Positions 1 through 6,809 of a stretch of DNA of 9,736 nucleotides are shown piece by piece (the first letter of the stretch is position 1; each line of letters starts with the position of its first letter). The translations under genes were made by a program, and so were the position numbers. The stretch covers positions 1 through 9,736 of the forward strand of contig SSHD01000047.1 in assembly GCA_008017255.1 (NCBI GenBank), in the 5' to 3' direction. The notes beneath the pieces were generated by a model. The model had not been told where the DNA came from and searched no databases. It saw nothing but the letters and a program-made list of their open reading frames with translations. Origin of the DNA: Acinetobacter sp. Its GTDB lineage: Bacteria > Pseudomonadota > Gammaproteobacteria > Pseudomonadales > Moraxellaceae.

Positions 1-399
1 GGCATGAAACTGGCGCAACAAGCCGGCATGAAAGTCATTATTATTACTGGACGTAAAAGTAATATTGTAGATAAACGCATGTCCGATTTAGGTGTCGATT
101 TAGTATTTCAAGGTCGTGAAGACAAAGGTGCTGCCTTACGTGAGGCTTGTGCGCAATTTAATATTTTGCCAGAAGACTGTTTATATATGGGCGATGATTG
201 GCCTGATTTATCGGCATTCGCCATTGCTGGTATGAGTATAACTGTACCGAATGGGCATGAAGAAGTACGCCGCCGTGCCAATTTGGTGACCCAAGCAATG
301 GGTGGTCGTGGTGCGGTGCGAGAGGTATGCGATATGTTGTTGATGGCAAAAGGTGTTTACCAAGAGCTGCTTGAAAAATATCTTGCGGTACCACATTAA
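1..399 (+). CDS. kdsC: 3-deoxy-D-manno-octulosonate 8-phosphate phosphatase, C-terminal part (5' end outside window)
   Basis: HAD-superfamily phosphatase that removes phosphate from KDO-8-phosphate to give KDO for the inner core of LPS/LOS; cytoplasmic. The reading frame is open from base 1, so the ATG at 4 is internal. About 132 residues are visible, against roughly 180-190 for the family, so some 50 N-terminal residues, including the catalytic DxD motif I, lie to the left. Seen here: HAD motif II (ITGRKS), a motif III lysine in EDKGAALRE, motif IV in YMGDDWPDL, and the C-terminal GGRGAVRE block typical of KdsC. The lptC gene starts 39 bp downstream on the same strand, the usual kdsC-lptC-lptA-lptB order. 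The family call is secure; the visible part shows no damage. Confidence 0.93.
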   Translation, partial: GMKLAQQAGMKVIIITGRKSNIVDKRMSDLGVDLVFQGREDKGAALREACAQFNILPEDCLYMGDDWPDLSAFAIAGMSITVPNGHEEVRRRANLVTQAMGGRGAVREVCDMLLMAKGVYQELLEKYLAVPH

Positions 400-438
400 T
401 ACTATGTTGACTTGCTCAAAAATTAGGTAAACCTGTAT

Positions 439-987
439 ATGGATACCAAGGTTTTATATGTCGTTGCAGTTGCTGTCGCTTCGCTAAGCGCTGGCTATTA
501 CTATTACAGCGGCAAAGCCAAAAAGTTAGATGTCGATGCAGCAAAGAATATGACTTATTCGGCGCAGGGCGTGCATGTGACTCAAACCGACGAACAAGGG
601 AATTTGTACCTGCGAGCCGAAGTTAAACAGTTACAACAAAATATGCAGCAAAAAACCTCTCAGCTCGATCAACTCAATGTGGTGATGTACCAACAAGGTA
701 AAGTCGATGCCATGTTTTATGCCAAACAAGCAAAGGGCTATGACGATCATAAAAAAGTGGTGTTGATGGGTGATGTGGTCGCCACCAAGTTGTCAGCACA
801 AGGTAAAATGCAATTTCAAACTGATGAATTGACTGGTTACCCTAAAACCAGAGAGCTGGAAACGCAGCATACGGTTACGGTGAAATCGCCCAGTTCCGAG
901 TTTGTCAGCCAAGGTTTAAAAGCCAATTTAAATTCTGGTCAATATGAATTTTTTAAAGTTCGAGGAAAGTATGTACCAAGTTCTTAA
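439..987 (+). CDS. lptC: LPS export protein LptC
   Basis: Bitopic inner-membrane protein that passes LPS from the LptB2FG transporter to periplasmic LptA. The 182-residue product starts with one hydrophobic segment (about residues 5-22, ending in a tyrosine run) that acts as anchor. A periplasmic beta-rich domain follows, with LptC-like stretches such as MTYSAQGVHVTQTDEQGNL and VVLMGDVVATK. The length is close to the E. coli protein (about 190). The ATG is preceded by an AGG Shine-Dalgarno core at 425-427, spacing 11. Its last 17 bases overlap the start of lptA. The assignment rests on these features plus position between kdsC and lptA; LptC proteins diverge strongly in sequence. Confidence 0.92.
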   Translation: MDTKVLYVVAVAVASLSAGYYYYSGKAKKLDVDAAKNMTYSAQGVHVTQTDEQGNLYLRAEVKQLQQNMQQKTSQLDQLNVVMYQQGKVDAMFYAKQAKGYDDHKKVVLMGDVVATKLSAQGKMQFQTDELTGYPKTRELETQHTVTVKSPSSEFVSQGLKANLNSGQYEFFKVRGKYVPSS

Positions 988-1516
988 TACAAAATATCGT
1001 TCAACTTTCCTAACCCAACTGCTTGGCGTGGCGTTGCTGGCTGTGTCTGCATCGAGTTTTGCTTTGCCATCTGACCGTAATCAGCAGCTATCTTTAGTGG
1101 CAGACCGTGCAACTTATAATGAAAAAACTGGTATTACCACTTACACCGGCAACGTGGTGATTGAACAAGGCACCATGAAATTACAGGCCGATTCGATTGT
1201 TGCCACCTTAAACAGCCAGCGTGAAATTCATACCATTACTGCAAAAGGGCAACTTGCCAAATTTCAGCAGCAAATGGAAGCCAATAAAGGCTTAGCTCGT
1301 GGTGAAGCACAGTCGATTGTCTACAATGCAGAGACCGGCATTATTACCCTTACTGGCAATGCTTATTTGTACCAAAACGGTTCCAGTATTCGTGGCAACA
1401 GCTTGAAATACAGTATGAACAAAGGTGATGTAGAAGCAGTGGGTTCGGCATCGAATCGTGTGCAAATTATTATTCCACCGTCTAGTTCAAAAAAAATGCC
1501 GGGAGCACGTGATTAA
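971..1516 (+). CDS. lptA: LPS transport periplasmic protein LptA
   Basis: Periplasmic bridge protein whose beta-jellyroll units stack to carry LPS from LptC to LptD. I place the start at the ATG at 971 (181 residues), not the in-frame ATG at 944: GAGG at 962-965 sits at normal spacing before 971, and the protein then begins directly with a signal peptide, with hydrophobic core [20 protein letters not shown] and likely signal peptidase I cleavage after A31 (S-F-A before L-P). The mature part shows the OstA/LptA pattern: [24 protein letters not shown], then [11 protein letters not shown], and a second similar unit at [16 protein letters not shown]. It overlaps lptC by 17 bp, and its stop shares one base with the lptB start (TAATG), which suggests translational coupling. 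Confidence 0.94.
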   Translation: MYQVLNTKYRSTFLTQLLGVALLAVSASSFALPSDRNQQLSLVADRATYNEKTGITTYTGNVVIEQGTMKLQADSIVATLNSQREIHTITAKGQLAKFQQQMEANKGLARGEAQSIVYNAETGIITLTGNAYLYQNGSSIRGNSLKYSMNKGDVEAVGSASNRVQIIIPPSSSKKMPGARD

Positions 1517-2262
1517 TGGAACAAGCAGCGCAGCAACCACAAACCTTGTGCATCAAACATTTAGCGAAAAACTATAGTAAACGCTGGGTGGTCAAAGACG
1601 TTTCATTTACCATGCAAAGTGGGCAAATTGTGGGCTTGCTAGGTCCAAATGGTGCAGGAAAAACCACCAGTTTTTATATGGTGGTGGGTTTGGTGCGGAT
1701 GGATAAAGGCGAAATTCATCTTGATGATCTGGACTTGTCCGATTTAGCCATGCATGAACGCGCACGCAAGGGCATTGGTTATTTGCCGCAAGAAGCCTCT
1801 ATTTTTAGAAAGCTGACCATTGCTGAAAACATTATGGCCATTTTGGAAACCCGCCCAGAACTCAATAAGCAACAACGCCAACAACGCCTAGCCGAACTGC
1901 TGAATGACTTTAAAATTAATCATATTAAAGATTCACTAGGGATGAGTGTGTCGGGTGGTGAACGCCGCCGTGCTGAAATTGCCCGTGCTTTGGCTGCAGA
2001 CCCTAAATTTATGTTGTTGGATGAACCTTTTGCAGGGGTCGATCCGATTTCAGTGGGCGATATTAAAGACATTATCCAAACCTTAAAAGACCGTGGTATT
2101 GGCGTGTTAATTACCGATCATAATGTGCGTGAAACGCTGGCAATTTGTGAAAAGGCTTATATTGTCAGTGAAGGTTCAGTGATTGCCGAAGGAACAGCGC
2201 AAGAAATTCTAGACAATGAACAAGTGCGGAAAGTGTATTTAGGCGATGATTTTATGGTTTAA
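1516..2262 (+). CDS. lptB: LPS export ABC transporter ATP-binding protein LptB
   Basis: Cytoplasmic ATPase that, as a dimer with LptF and LptG, powers extraction of LPS from the inner membrane. At 248 residues it is normal length for LptB. All ABC motifs are intact: Walker [10 protein letters not shown] (43-51), Q-loop Gln92 (YLPQEAS), signature [11 protein letters not shown] (145-155), Walker B FMLLDEP with catalytic Glu170, and H-loop His202 (TDHNVRET). The FAGVDPISV and [10 protein letters not shown] stretches are typical of LptB rather than general ABC ATPases. GGGAG at 1501-1505 is the likely ribosome site. The lptFG genes are not in the window, as is usual. The rpoN gene, which follows lptB in many gammaproteobacteria, is absent here; a terminator follows instead. 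Confidence 0.97.
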   Translation: MEQAAQQPQTLCIKHLAKNYSKRWVVKDVSFTMQSGQIVGLLGPNGAGKTTSFYMVVGLVRMDKGEIHLDDLDLSDLAMHERARKGIGYLPQEASIFRKLTIAENIMAILETRPELNKQQRQQRLAELLNDFKINHIKDSLGMSVSGGERRRAEIARALAADPKFMLLDEPFAGVDPISVGDIKDIIQTLKDRGIGVLITDHNVRETLAICEKAYIVSEGSVIAEGTAQEILDNEQVRKVYLGDDFMV

Positions 2263-2280
2263 AGCAACCTTGCACTTCTA

Positions 2281-2310
2281 AAAAATCCTCGTCAATCACG
2301 AGGATTTTTT
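2281..2310 (+). terminator. Intrinsic terminator after lptB
   Basis: An 8-bp perfect stem ATCCTCGT/ACGAGGAT (2285-2292 and 2298-2305) with a 5-base loop is flanked by an A-run on the left that pairs with the T-run on the right, so it could act in both directions. It begins about 20 bp after the lptB stop and probably ends the kdsC-lptCAB transcript. Confidence 0.9.
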
Positions 2311-2312
2311 AT

Positions 2313-2395
2313 TAGACCTCTTGCAAAACCCCCTATAGTTCCCCCTTGAGAAGGGGGAAAACAAAGGGGTTATTTTTATTTTTGCAAGAGGTCTA
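2313..2395. mobile_element. 83-bp MITE-like palindromic repeat
   Basis: Perfect 16-bp terminal inverted repeats, TAGACCTCTTGCAAAA at 2313-2328 and its reverse complement at 2380-2395, enclose a second perfect hairpin, TTCCCCCTT/AAGGGGGAA (2339-2347 and 2351-2359, loop GAG). Between them AACCCC (2327-2332) can pair with GGGGTT (2366-2371). The element has no coding capacity. Its ends read TA...TA, which fits a TA target duplication, but the palindrome makes that impossible to prove from one copy. It sits exactly between the lptB terminator and the yigZ promoter. A non-autonomous IS derivative or a REP-like repeat are both possible; the structure is certain, the mobility is inferred. Confidence 0.6.
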
Positions 2396-2417
2396 TTGCA
2401 TGGCGAAAAGGTATAAT
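2389..2417 (+). promoter_or_regulatory. Probable promoter of the yigZ-acyltransferase unit
   Basis: A perfect -10 hexamer TATAAT lies at 2412-2417, 26 bp before the yigZ ATG. No good -35 exists: at 17-bp spacing the candidate is AGGTCT (2389-2394), which lies in the right arm of the repeat element. The strong -10 and its position after a terminator support promoter activity; the -35 assignment is weak. Confidence 0.5.
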
Positions 2418-2443
2418 GGTTTTTTCGGTTTTATTGATGTGGT

Positions 2444-3031
2444 ATGGCTTTTACTCTCACACATGCACTGACTTTCGAGCAAGAGATTAAAAAAAGTCGC
2501 TTTCAGGCGCTTGCTGCGGTGGTTGAAAATGAACAACAGGTCAAAGACTTTTTAGCGCAGCACAAAGATTTGTCTGCGACCCATCAATGTTGGGCATGGA
2601 AAATTGGTCATACTGTTCGCTTCAATGATGATGGTGAGCCTTCGGGCACCGCAGGCCGCCCGATATTGGCAACCATTGAAGGCAATGAATTGACCAATGT
2701 GATGGTAATGGTCAATCGTTGGTATGGTGGTATTAAACTCGGAACAGGTGGCTTAGTACGTGCTTATGGTGGCTGTGCAGGGCAATGTTTAGCCTTGGCA
2801 GAGAAAATTGAGCTGATTGAAAAGATCGACATTCAATTTCAGTGTCTGTTCAATGAATGGGCAATTTTGCAATATGAACTTTCGCAGCAAGGTATTGAGT
2901 ATCAACAATATTATACTGAACAGGGGGTAGCAATATCCGCACGTGCACAAGCCAATCAAATTGACGCATTAAGACATAAACTACAAGATGTGACCCGTGG
3001 TCGTGAACAGCTAAAAGTGATTGAGAGCTAA
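2444..3031 (+). CDS. yigZ: YigZ/IMPACT family (UPF0029) protein
   Basis: Member of the conserved YigZ/IMPACT family, related to eukaryotic IMPACT/Yih1; the bacterial role is not firmly established, so I give no reaction. The 195-residue product has the family layout: KKSRF (16-20) at the N-terminus, DDGEPSGTAGRPI (62-74), and the signature VNRWYGGIKLGTGGLVRAYG (90-109), followed by a C-terminal domain of the DUF1949 type (about 125-195). Length is close to E. coli YigZ (about 204). The ATG at 2444 is the first that keeps the conserved N-terminus; the Shine-Dalgarno is poor. Its stop lies 3 bp before the next gene, so the two are probably co-transcribed from the TATAAT promoter just upstream. 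Confidence 0.9.
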   Translation: MAFTLTHALTFEQEIKKSRFQALAAVVENEQQVKDFLAQHKDLSATHQCWAWKIGHTVRFNDDGEPSGTAGRPILATIEGNELTNVMVMVNRWYGGIKLGTGGLVRAYGGCAGQCLALAEKIELIEKIDIQFQCLFNEWAILQYELSQQGIEYQQYYTEQGVAISARAQANQIDALRHKLQDVTRGREQLKVIES

Positions 3032-3034
3032 ACT

Positions 3035-3652
3035 ATGTCGAATGATCCTTTACTCAAATACCGCGAACAGCATCAGCATCGGCTCAACTATATGCCGTGG
3101 CTGTATTGGACCTTAAAACCCAAACACCGTGCATGGGCAGAGGCATGGCAAGCCGAATATCAAGCCTATTTAATGGACATGGAAACCGTTGAAATTGGCA
3201 AAAACTGTTTTATTTCACCGTTGGCACATATTTTTGCTGAACCTGGGCGTCACATTAGGATTGGCGATAACAGTTTTATTGCCGCAGATTGCACCTTGCA
3301 TGGGCCTTTAGAGATTGGCAATGAAGTGGCGATTAATCACCACTGTATATTAGATGGCGGTAAAGCGGGCATCAAGCTGCACAATCAAGTACGCATTGCA
3401 GCCTATAGTCATCTTTATGCGTTTGATCATGGTATGGACATACAGCGCCCGATTTATCAACAAGCGGTGACATCCAAAGGCATAGAAATTGGGCAAGATG
3501 TGTGGCTCGGTGCGCATGTTGGCATTAAAGATGGTATTAAAATTGGCGCGCATGCGGTGGTCGGTATGCACAGCATGGTGACTAAAAATGTAGAGGACTG
3601 TGCAGTGGTGGCGGGCAACCCAGCACGCTTGATTCGTTATCGAAATAAATAA
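3035..3652 (+). CDS. Hexapeptide-repeat (left-handed beta-helix) acyltransferase
   Basis: A 205-residue protein of the LacA/NodL/WbbJ-like O-acetyltransferase group. Hexapeptide repeats run from about residue 52 to 185 (VEIGKNCFI, IRIGDNSFI, LEIGNEVAI, IEIGQDVWLGAHVGI, IKIGAHAVVGM). The C-terminal end VVAGNPARLIRYR is the usual closing motif. His126 in AAYSHLYAFDH fits the catalytic base position of xenobiotic/sugar acetyltransferases, and an Asp-His pair follows. The helical N-terminal region (about 1-48, many aromatic and basic residues) is less typical. It most likely moves an acetyl group from acetyl-CoA to a sugar or similar hydroxyl; the acceptor cannot be told from sequence, though a surface polysaccharide is plausible. 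It starts 3 bp after yigZ, with GAGAG (3023-3027) inside yigZ as ribosome site. Confidence 0.85.
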   Translation: MSNDPLLKYREQHQHRLNYMPWLYWTLKPKHRAWAEAWQAEYQAYLMDMETVEIGKNCFISPLAHIFAEPGRHIRIGDNSFIAADCTLHGPLEIGNEVAINHHCILDGGKAGIKLHNQVRIAAYSHLYAFDHGMDIQRPIYQQAVTSKGIEIGQDVWLGAHVGIKDGIKIGAHAVVGMHSMVTKNVEDCAVVAGNPARLIRYRNK

Positions 3653-3689
3653 CATAGCTGCAAAAAGTCCTTGCACTGTTATACATAAA

Positions 3690-3718
3690 TTTAACCCAAG
3701 TATTTTTTAATCTATGCT
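3690..3718 (+). promoter_or_regulatory. Candidate promoter of the universal stress protein gene
   Basis: TTTAAC (3690-3695) and TATGCT (3713-3718) are separated by 17 bp and lie about 50 bp before the ATG at 3770. Both hexamers match the sigma-70 consensus only in part. A clear ribosome site GAGAGG (3759-3764) follows. No terminator is visible for the upstream acyltransferase, so read-through is also possible. Confidence 0.4.
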
Positions 3719-3769
3719 AAGTTAAAAATAAGTAGAAGACCTAAGGTGTAAACCTAAAGAGAGGCGAAA

Positions 3770-4611
3770 ATGAACCGCGTAATTGCATGTATTGATTCTT
3801 CCCCATGTATAGATGCTGTGGCCGAAGCTGCGGCTTGGGTTGCCAAACAAACCCATAGAGAATTAGTGCTAATGCAAATCTTGGACTATTATCCTGCGAG
3901 TTACCATTTGGGTGAAATTAGTGGCGTAATTGGTTTTGAAAGTAATGCCATGTTGCTAAAAGAATTAGCCGACTTAGAGCAAAAGCAAAGTGAATTGGCG
4001 CTCGAATATAGCAATAACTTACTGAATCACATGGCTGAACTGATTGAGAAAAGATACGGTTTAAGCAGTACGAAAATTCAAGAAAAAGGCGATTTTTTAG
4101 AGCAAAGTTTTAATGTGCTCAATGAAAATGATGTGGTAATTATAGGGCGGCTAGGGGAACATTCCGCCGATAACAATAAACCAATGGGCAGCAATGTCGA
4201 AAACTTTATTCGCGGTGCAAACTGTACCGTTATCACCGTAGGTGAGCATTTTGAGCCACCAAAACAATTTATCTTTGCTTATGAGTTTTCAACGGTTTGT
4301 GAAAAAATGCTGCAACGGGTTGCGCAAAGTGATTTATTAAAACAAATATCCTGTCACTTGCTATATGTCGGGGATCATCCACAAATGCTAGCAGAGCCAA
4401 CCAAATACTTACAAGCGGCGGGTTTTGACGTGGTTGCTGCCTACCGCATGGCGATGTCGCAGAAAATATTTTGGAATATCAAAAGGAACACGATATTGCT
4501 TTAATTGTACTTGGGGCGTTTAGCCACAGTAAAATTCATCAATTCTTTTTGGGGAGTATTACCACCACCATTTTCCGCAACGCAAATGTTCCATTATTGG
4601 TCGCTAAGTGA
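3770..4611 (+). pseudogene. Tandem-domain universal stress protein (UspA family), frameshifted near 4447
   Basis: Two UspA-type domains in one chain, like E. coli UspE. Domain 1 (about 1-158) begins MNRVIACIDSSP and has an ATP-site-like GRLG...MGS stretch (126-141) ending CTVITVG. Domain 2 starts near residue 166. The frame holds to Arg226 (codon ending 4447), then runs into unrelated residues and stops at 4504. In the frame beginning at 4450 the missing end is intact: GDVAENILEYQKEHDIALIV, then LGAFSHSK, LGS, and finally NANVPLLVAK with stop TGA at 4609-4611. Restoring one base (for example CGC-CAT instead of CGCAT) gives a normal protein of about 280 residues. The undamaged downstream frame argues for a recent mutation or a sequencing error. 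Ribosome site GAGAGG lies 5 bp before the ATG. Confidence 0.88.
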
Positions 4612-4623
4612 TTAATTTTACAG

Positions 4624-4660
4624 CATATAGTTATCCGCAAATACTGTGGATAACTATATG
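4624..4660. repeat. Inverted repeat formed by two facing DnaA-box-like sites
   Basis: CATATAGTTATCC (4624-4636) and its exact reverse complement (4648-4660) form a 13-bp stem that extends to 16 bp through one G-T pair. The right arm holds TGTGGATAA (4645-4653), the complement of the classic DnaA box TTATCCACA. The left arm holds TTATCCGCA (4631-4639), one base from it. No T-run follows, so it is a poor intrinsic terminator. It lies in the gap after the stress protein gene, where two convergent genes meet. Whether DnaA binds here is unknown. Confidence 0.55.
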
Positions 4661-4705
4661 GAAAAACACTGGGTACAATTGTAACTAGCTGATATTCAAT
4701 AACTA

Positions 4706-4730
4706 AATAAAACAGATTGTTTTTTAATCT
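4706..4730 (-). terminator. Weak possible terminator after the O-methyltransferase gene
   Basis: On the minus strand a 5-bp stem AGATT/AATCT (4726-4730 and 4714-4718) is followed by GTTTTATTT, directly after the methyltransferase stop. The stem is short and AT-rich, so termination is doubtful. Confidence 0.3.
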
Positions 4731-5399
4731 CTATTTTACAATTGCAATGGCAAAGCCATCGTGGCCTTTAGAACCCACAGTTTGCAAGGCGGTGCAAGAC
4801 AATAATTTAGGGTGGTCTTTGAGCGCGCTAAATGCGTCACGAATACCGGTAATGCTCGGTTTGTGGTTGTTTGGGTCTAAAATAGCACCTGCACGAATCA
4901 CATTATCCAGTACGATAATCGTACCTGAACGTGCCAGTTGTAAACTCAGCTCGAAATATGCTGGGTAGCTTTGTTTGTCGGCATCAATAAAAATAAAATC
5001 AAAAGCTTCAGTTGAATCTGCAATGAGTTGCTGCATTACCTCCACACCACGGCCAAGTTTGAGCTCGATATGCATTGGCATATTGGCGAAATCAATGTTT
5101 TGTTGTGCAATGCGGGCATGTGCTTCACGACCTTCTACGGTCAGCAAATAGCCATCGGCAGGTAAGGCTTGTGCCAACCAAATGGTGCTATACGCTGCAA
5201 AAGTTCCCAGTTCAAGTACGCGTTTACAACGATTCATTTGAATCAACATTTGTAAAAACATACCTTGATTGGGTGCAACAGCTAAATGATTCGACAGACC
5301 TTGGATATCGGTATTGTCTAGTGCATGTTGCAGTTTTGGGTCTGTGGGAATTAAATGTGCATTGATATAGTTATCAATGTCGGTCCACAACTGTTGCAT
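4731..5399 (-). CDS. Class I SAM-dependent O-methyltransferase (family 3, CCoAOMT-like)
   Basis: Soluble methyltransferase that moves a methyl group from S-adenosylmethionine to a hydroxyl, usually of a catechol-like substrate in this metal-dependent family; the real substrate is unknown. From the ATG at 5399 it is 222 residues, typical for the family. Seen: motif I LELGTFAAYST (62-72; the usual TG is AA here), acidic Glu89 in LLTVEG for the SAM ribose, FIFIDADK (136-142) with Asp139/Asp141 and the catalytic Lys142, and VLDN (163-166) supplying the other metal ligands. A TTG six bases upstream is also in frame, with slightly better spacing to AGGT at 5410-5413; I prefer the ATG. It stands alone, facing the stress protein gene. 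Confidence 0.9.
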   Translation of the reverse strand: MQQLWTDIDNYINAHLIPTDPKLQHALDNTDIQGLSNHLAVAPNQGMFLQMLIQMNRCKRVLELGTFAAYSTIWLAQALPADGYLLTVEGREAHARIAQQNIDFANMPMHIELKLGRGVEVMQQLIADSTEAFDFIFIDADKQSYPAYFELSLQLARSGTIIVLDNVIRAGAILDPNNHKPSITGIRDAFSALKDHPKLLSCTALQTVGSKGHDGFAIAIVK

Positions 5400-5430
5400 A
5401 ATCAAGTTTACCTAGCCATTTGTTCGTTGC

Positions 5431-5458
5431 ATTTTAAACTTTTCTGATCTGGCTGCAA
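5431..5458 (-). promoter_or_regulatory. Candidate promoter of the O-methyltransferase gene
   Basis: Reading the minus strand, TTGCAG (5458-5453) and TAAAAT (5436-5431) are 16 bp apart, about 32 bp before the ATG at 5399. This is a reasonable sigma-70 match in the 122-bp gap after the lipoprotein gene, where no clear terminator is seen. Confidence 0.5.
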
Positions 5459-5521
5459 CGTGATTGTTGAATCCATCATCATGCAAATAACTAATATTTT
5501 GCGAACTTGGCTTTTAAAATC

Positions 5522-6238
5522 TTAAAAATTACAGAGTGAACTGTGGCGGGTGAGGTCTGGTCCCCAAGTACGGTAGCCTTGCGTGTCGATATGGATTTGC
5601 CCCGAACTATACAAGCCAATGCCTAAGTCTAAACTTTGCCCATGTTGCACCCAAAACTGGCACAGCCTAAATTTACTTTGTTCAATAAAAGCATAATCTT
5701 GTGGCTGCGGGTACTCTGGGCCTATACGAAAGTCGATAGCCGAGTTAAATAAATGTCGAGAAGAACCTGCACCACCAGCGCATTGGTTTAAAGGCAAGTC
5801 ACGATAAACCGATGTCACTTCAAAGTCGGTTAAAATACGTGCTGCAACCAGTGCCTTAAACACACGTAACGTCGAAAGCGAGTTGCCCCATAATTCACGG
5901 CTCGGCACTGCATATTCAGCACGACCACAGCGTTGCCAATCTCGTGCGCTGCGTAGTAATTCAAAACTTGGGATAATATGCGCCACGTGATTGCGGCTTA
6001 AAAACTGCTCGTATTCACGCACACGGGCATAGTTTTCGCCTTGTGCTAACCATTGGCGGTAAGATGCTGGTTCAACTTTATGCGCTAAAGACGGGTAAGT
6101 ACTGACTTGTTCTTTTGGAATATAGATTCTTTTGCCTAACTTGCTTTGATCTATTTTTGTCGTTGAGCTGACACAACCCACCATCATTACAGGAATGATA
6201 AGAAAAGAGTAAAGCACCTGTAATTTTTTTGGCATCAT
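5522..6238 (-). CDS. Lipoprotein with M15-type D-Ala-D-Ala carboxypeptidase domain
   Basis: A 238-residue exported protein. It starts with a lipoprotein signal (MMPKKLQVLYSFLIIPVMMVGC) whose lipobox MVGC points to acylation at Cys22; Val follows the Cys, so outer-membrane sorting is likely. The C-terminal half fits the peptidase M15A zinc fold: TSVYRDLPLNQCAGGAGSSRHL with His162 and Asp169 (H-x6-D, SRHLFNSAIDF), and GLYSSGQIHID with His216, giving the H/D/H zinc set. Such proteins cut D-Ala bonds in peptidoglycan stem peptides; here that is inferred from the motifs. The middle part (about 30-140) has no domain I recognise. The start is one of two adjacent ATGs (6238 or 6235) and the Shine-Dalgarno is weak. 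It has its own promoter and lies after the fdxA terminator. Confidence 0.83.
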   Translation of the reverse strand: MMPKKLQVLYSFLIIPVMMVGCVSSTTKIDQSKLGKRIYIPKEQVSTYPSLAHKVEPASYRQWLAQGENYARVREYEQFLSRNHVAHIIPSFELLRSARDWQRCGRAEYAVPSRELWGNSLSTLRVFKALVAARILTDFEVTSVYRDLPLNQCAGGAGSSRHLFNSAIDFRIGPEYPQPQDYAFIEQSKFRLCQFWVQHGQSLDLGIGLYSSGQIHIDTQGYRTWGPDLTRHSSLCNF

Positions 6239-6305
6239 AAAAAGCAGTTCAAAGGTAAAGGTTAGGGGGCTGTTGCAACCATAGATGAAGCCTCAACAGA
6301 CCCTG

Positions 6306-6333
6306 ATTATATTAATGCAAAATAACCTGTAAA
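6306..6333 (-). promoter_or_regulatory. Promoter of the lipoprotein gene
   Basis: On the minus strand TTTACA (6333-6328) and a perfect TATAAT (6311-6306) are separated by 16 bp, about 68 bp before the start codon. This is the best full sigma-70 match in the window. It lies just past the fdxA terminator, which makes the lipoprotein gene an independent unit. Confidence 0.65.
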
Positions 6334-6373
6334 CAATGCTGCAATTGCAAAGAAATGTGTGCTTCAGGTATAA

Positions 6374-6401
6374 AAAAAGACCAGTCTAGACTGGTCTTTT
6401 T
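6374..6401 (-). terminator. Strong intrinsic terminator of fdxA
   Basis: A perfect 28-bp palindrome centred between 6387 and 6388, with core GACCAGTCTAGACTGGTC and A/T runs on both sides. It starts 4 bp after the fdxA stop and ends before the lipoprotein promoter. Because it is symmetrical it could stop transcription from either side. Confidence 0.9.
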
Positions 6402-6405
6402 GGGC

Positions 6406-6735
6406 TTATTTTTCTAAATATTGCAGTTTGTTTGGCTTGCCGTTCCATTCTTCACGATCGGCAGGGACTTCACCAATTTGAGTGATGTTGTTGCCAGCCC
6501 ATTTTTCAGACAATTCAGCATTTAGTTCAATAAACACTTCTTGACCTGCTGGTAACTCATCTTCAGAGAAAATTGCGTTTGCCGGACATTCAGGTTCGCA
6601 CAGGGCACAGTCAATACATTCATCTGGATTGATGACCAAGAAGTTCGGACCTTCATAGAAACAATCTACAGGGCAAACTTCAACACAATCTTGATATTTA
6701 CATTTAATACAATTTTCAGTGACAACGAAGGTCAT
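6406..6735 (-). CDS. fdxA: 7Fe ferredoxin [3Fe-4S][4Fe-4S]
   Basis: Small cytoplasmic electron carrier of the Azotobacter ferredoxin I type, 109 residues, normal length. All ligand cysteines are present at matching places: Cys9, Cys17 and Cys50 for the 3Fe-4S cluster and Cys21, Cys40, Cys43 and Cys46 for the 4Fe-4S cluster; Cys12 and Cys25 match the two free cysteines of the family. The second motif is [12 protein letters not shown]. The acidic C-terminal extension (about 58-109, with SEKWAGNNI) is also typical. The start is supported by AGGT at about 11 bp upstream. Next to mutS, an arrangement also known in Pseudomonas, it has its own terminator. Physiological partner not known from sequence. 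Confidence 0.96.
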   Translation of the reverse strand: MTFVVTENCIKCKYQDCVEVCPVDCFYEGPNFLVINPDECIDCALCEPECPANAIFSEDELPAGQEVFIELNAELSEKWAGNNITQIGEVPADREEWNGKPNKLQYLEK

Positions 6736-6779
6736 GGCGACAGCTACCTAAAAAATATGGTTTTCATTTTGCATGGTGT

Positions 6780-6809
6780 ATTTTAGGCAAAAAACAGGGT
6801 CAGAAACAA
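6780..6809 (-). promoter_or_regulatory. Candidate fdxA promoter
   Basis: On the minus strand TTGTTT (6809-6804) and TAAAAT (6785-6780) are 18 bp apart, about 45 bp before the fdxA ATG. A perfect 7-bp inverted repeat, ATTGATA/TATCAAT (6818-6824 and 6836-6842), lies just upstream and could be a regulator site. There is no clear terminator after mutS, so part of the fdxA message may come from read-through. Confidence 0.4.

Noticed and set aside
158..396. Minus-strand reading frames opposite kdsC
   Set aside because: They are antisense to a well-conserved HAD domain, with no ribosome site and no recognisable protein features.
407..441. A promoter for lptC starting from TTGACT at 407-412
   Set aside because: No -10 hexamer occurs at 15-19 bp spacing; lptC is better explained by transcription through kdsC.
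944..970. Upstream in-frame ATG for lptA at 944
   Set aside because: It would put charged residues (KFEES) ahead of the signal peptide and lacks a ribosome site, while ATG 971 has GAGG at good spacing.
3659..3675. A terminator after the acyltransferase (TGCAA/TTGCA)
   Set aside because: The 5-bp stem has no T-run after it and is too weak to support.
3350..3676. 108-codon minus-strand frame opposite the acyltransferase
   Set aside because: It mirrors the hexapeptide repeats of the real gene; composition is unlike a natural protein and there is no start signal.
4717..5365. Plus-strand frames opposite the O-methyltransferase
   Set aside because: The minus-strand protein carries all the methyltransferase motifs; the plus-strand frames are shadows.
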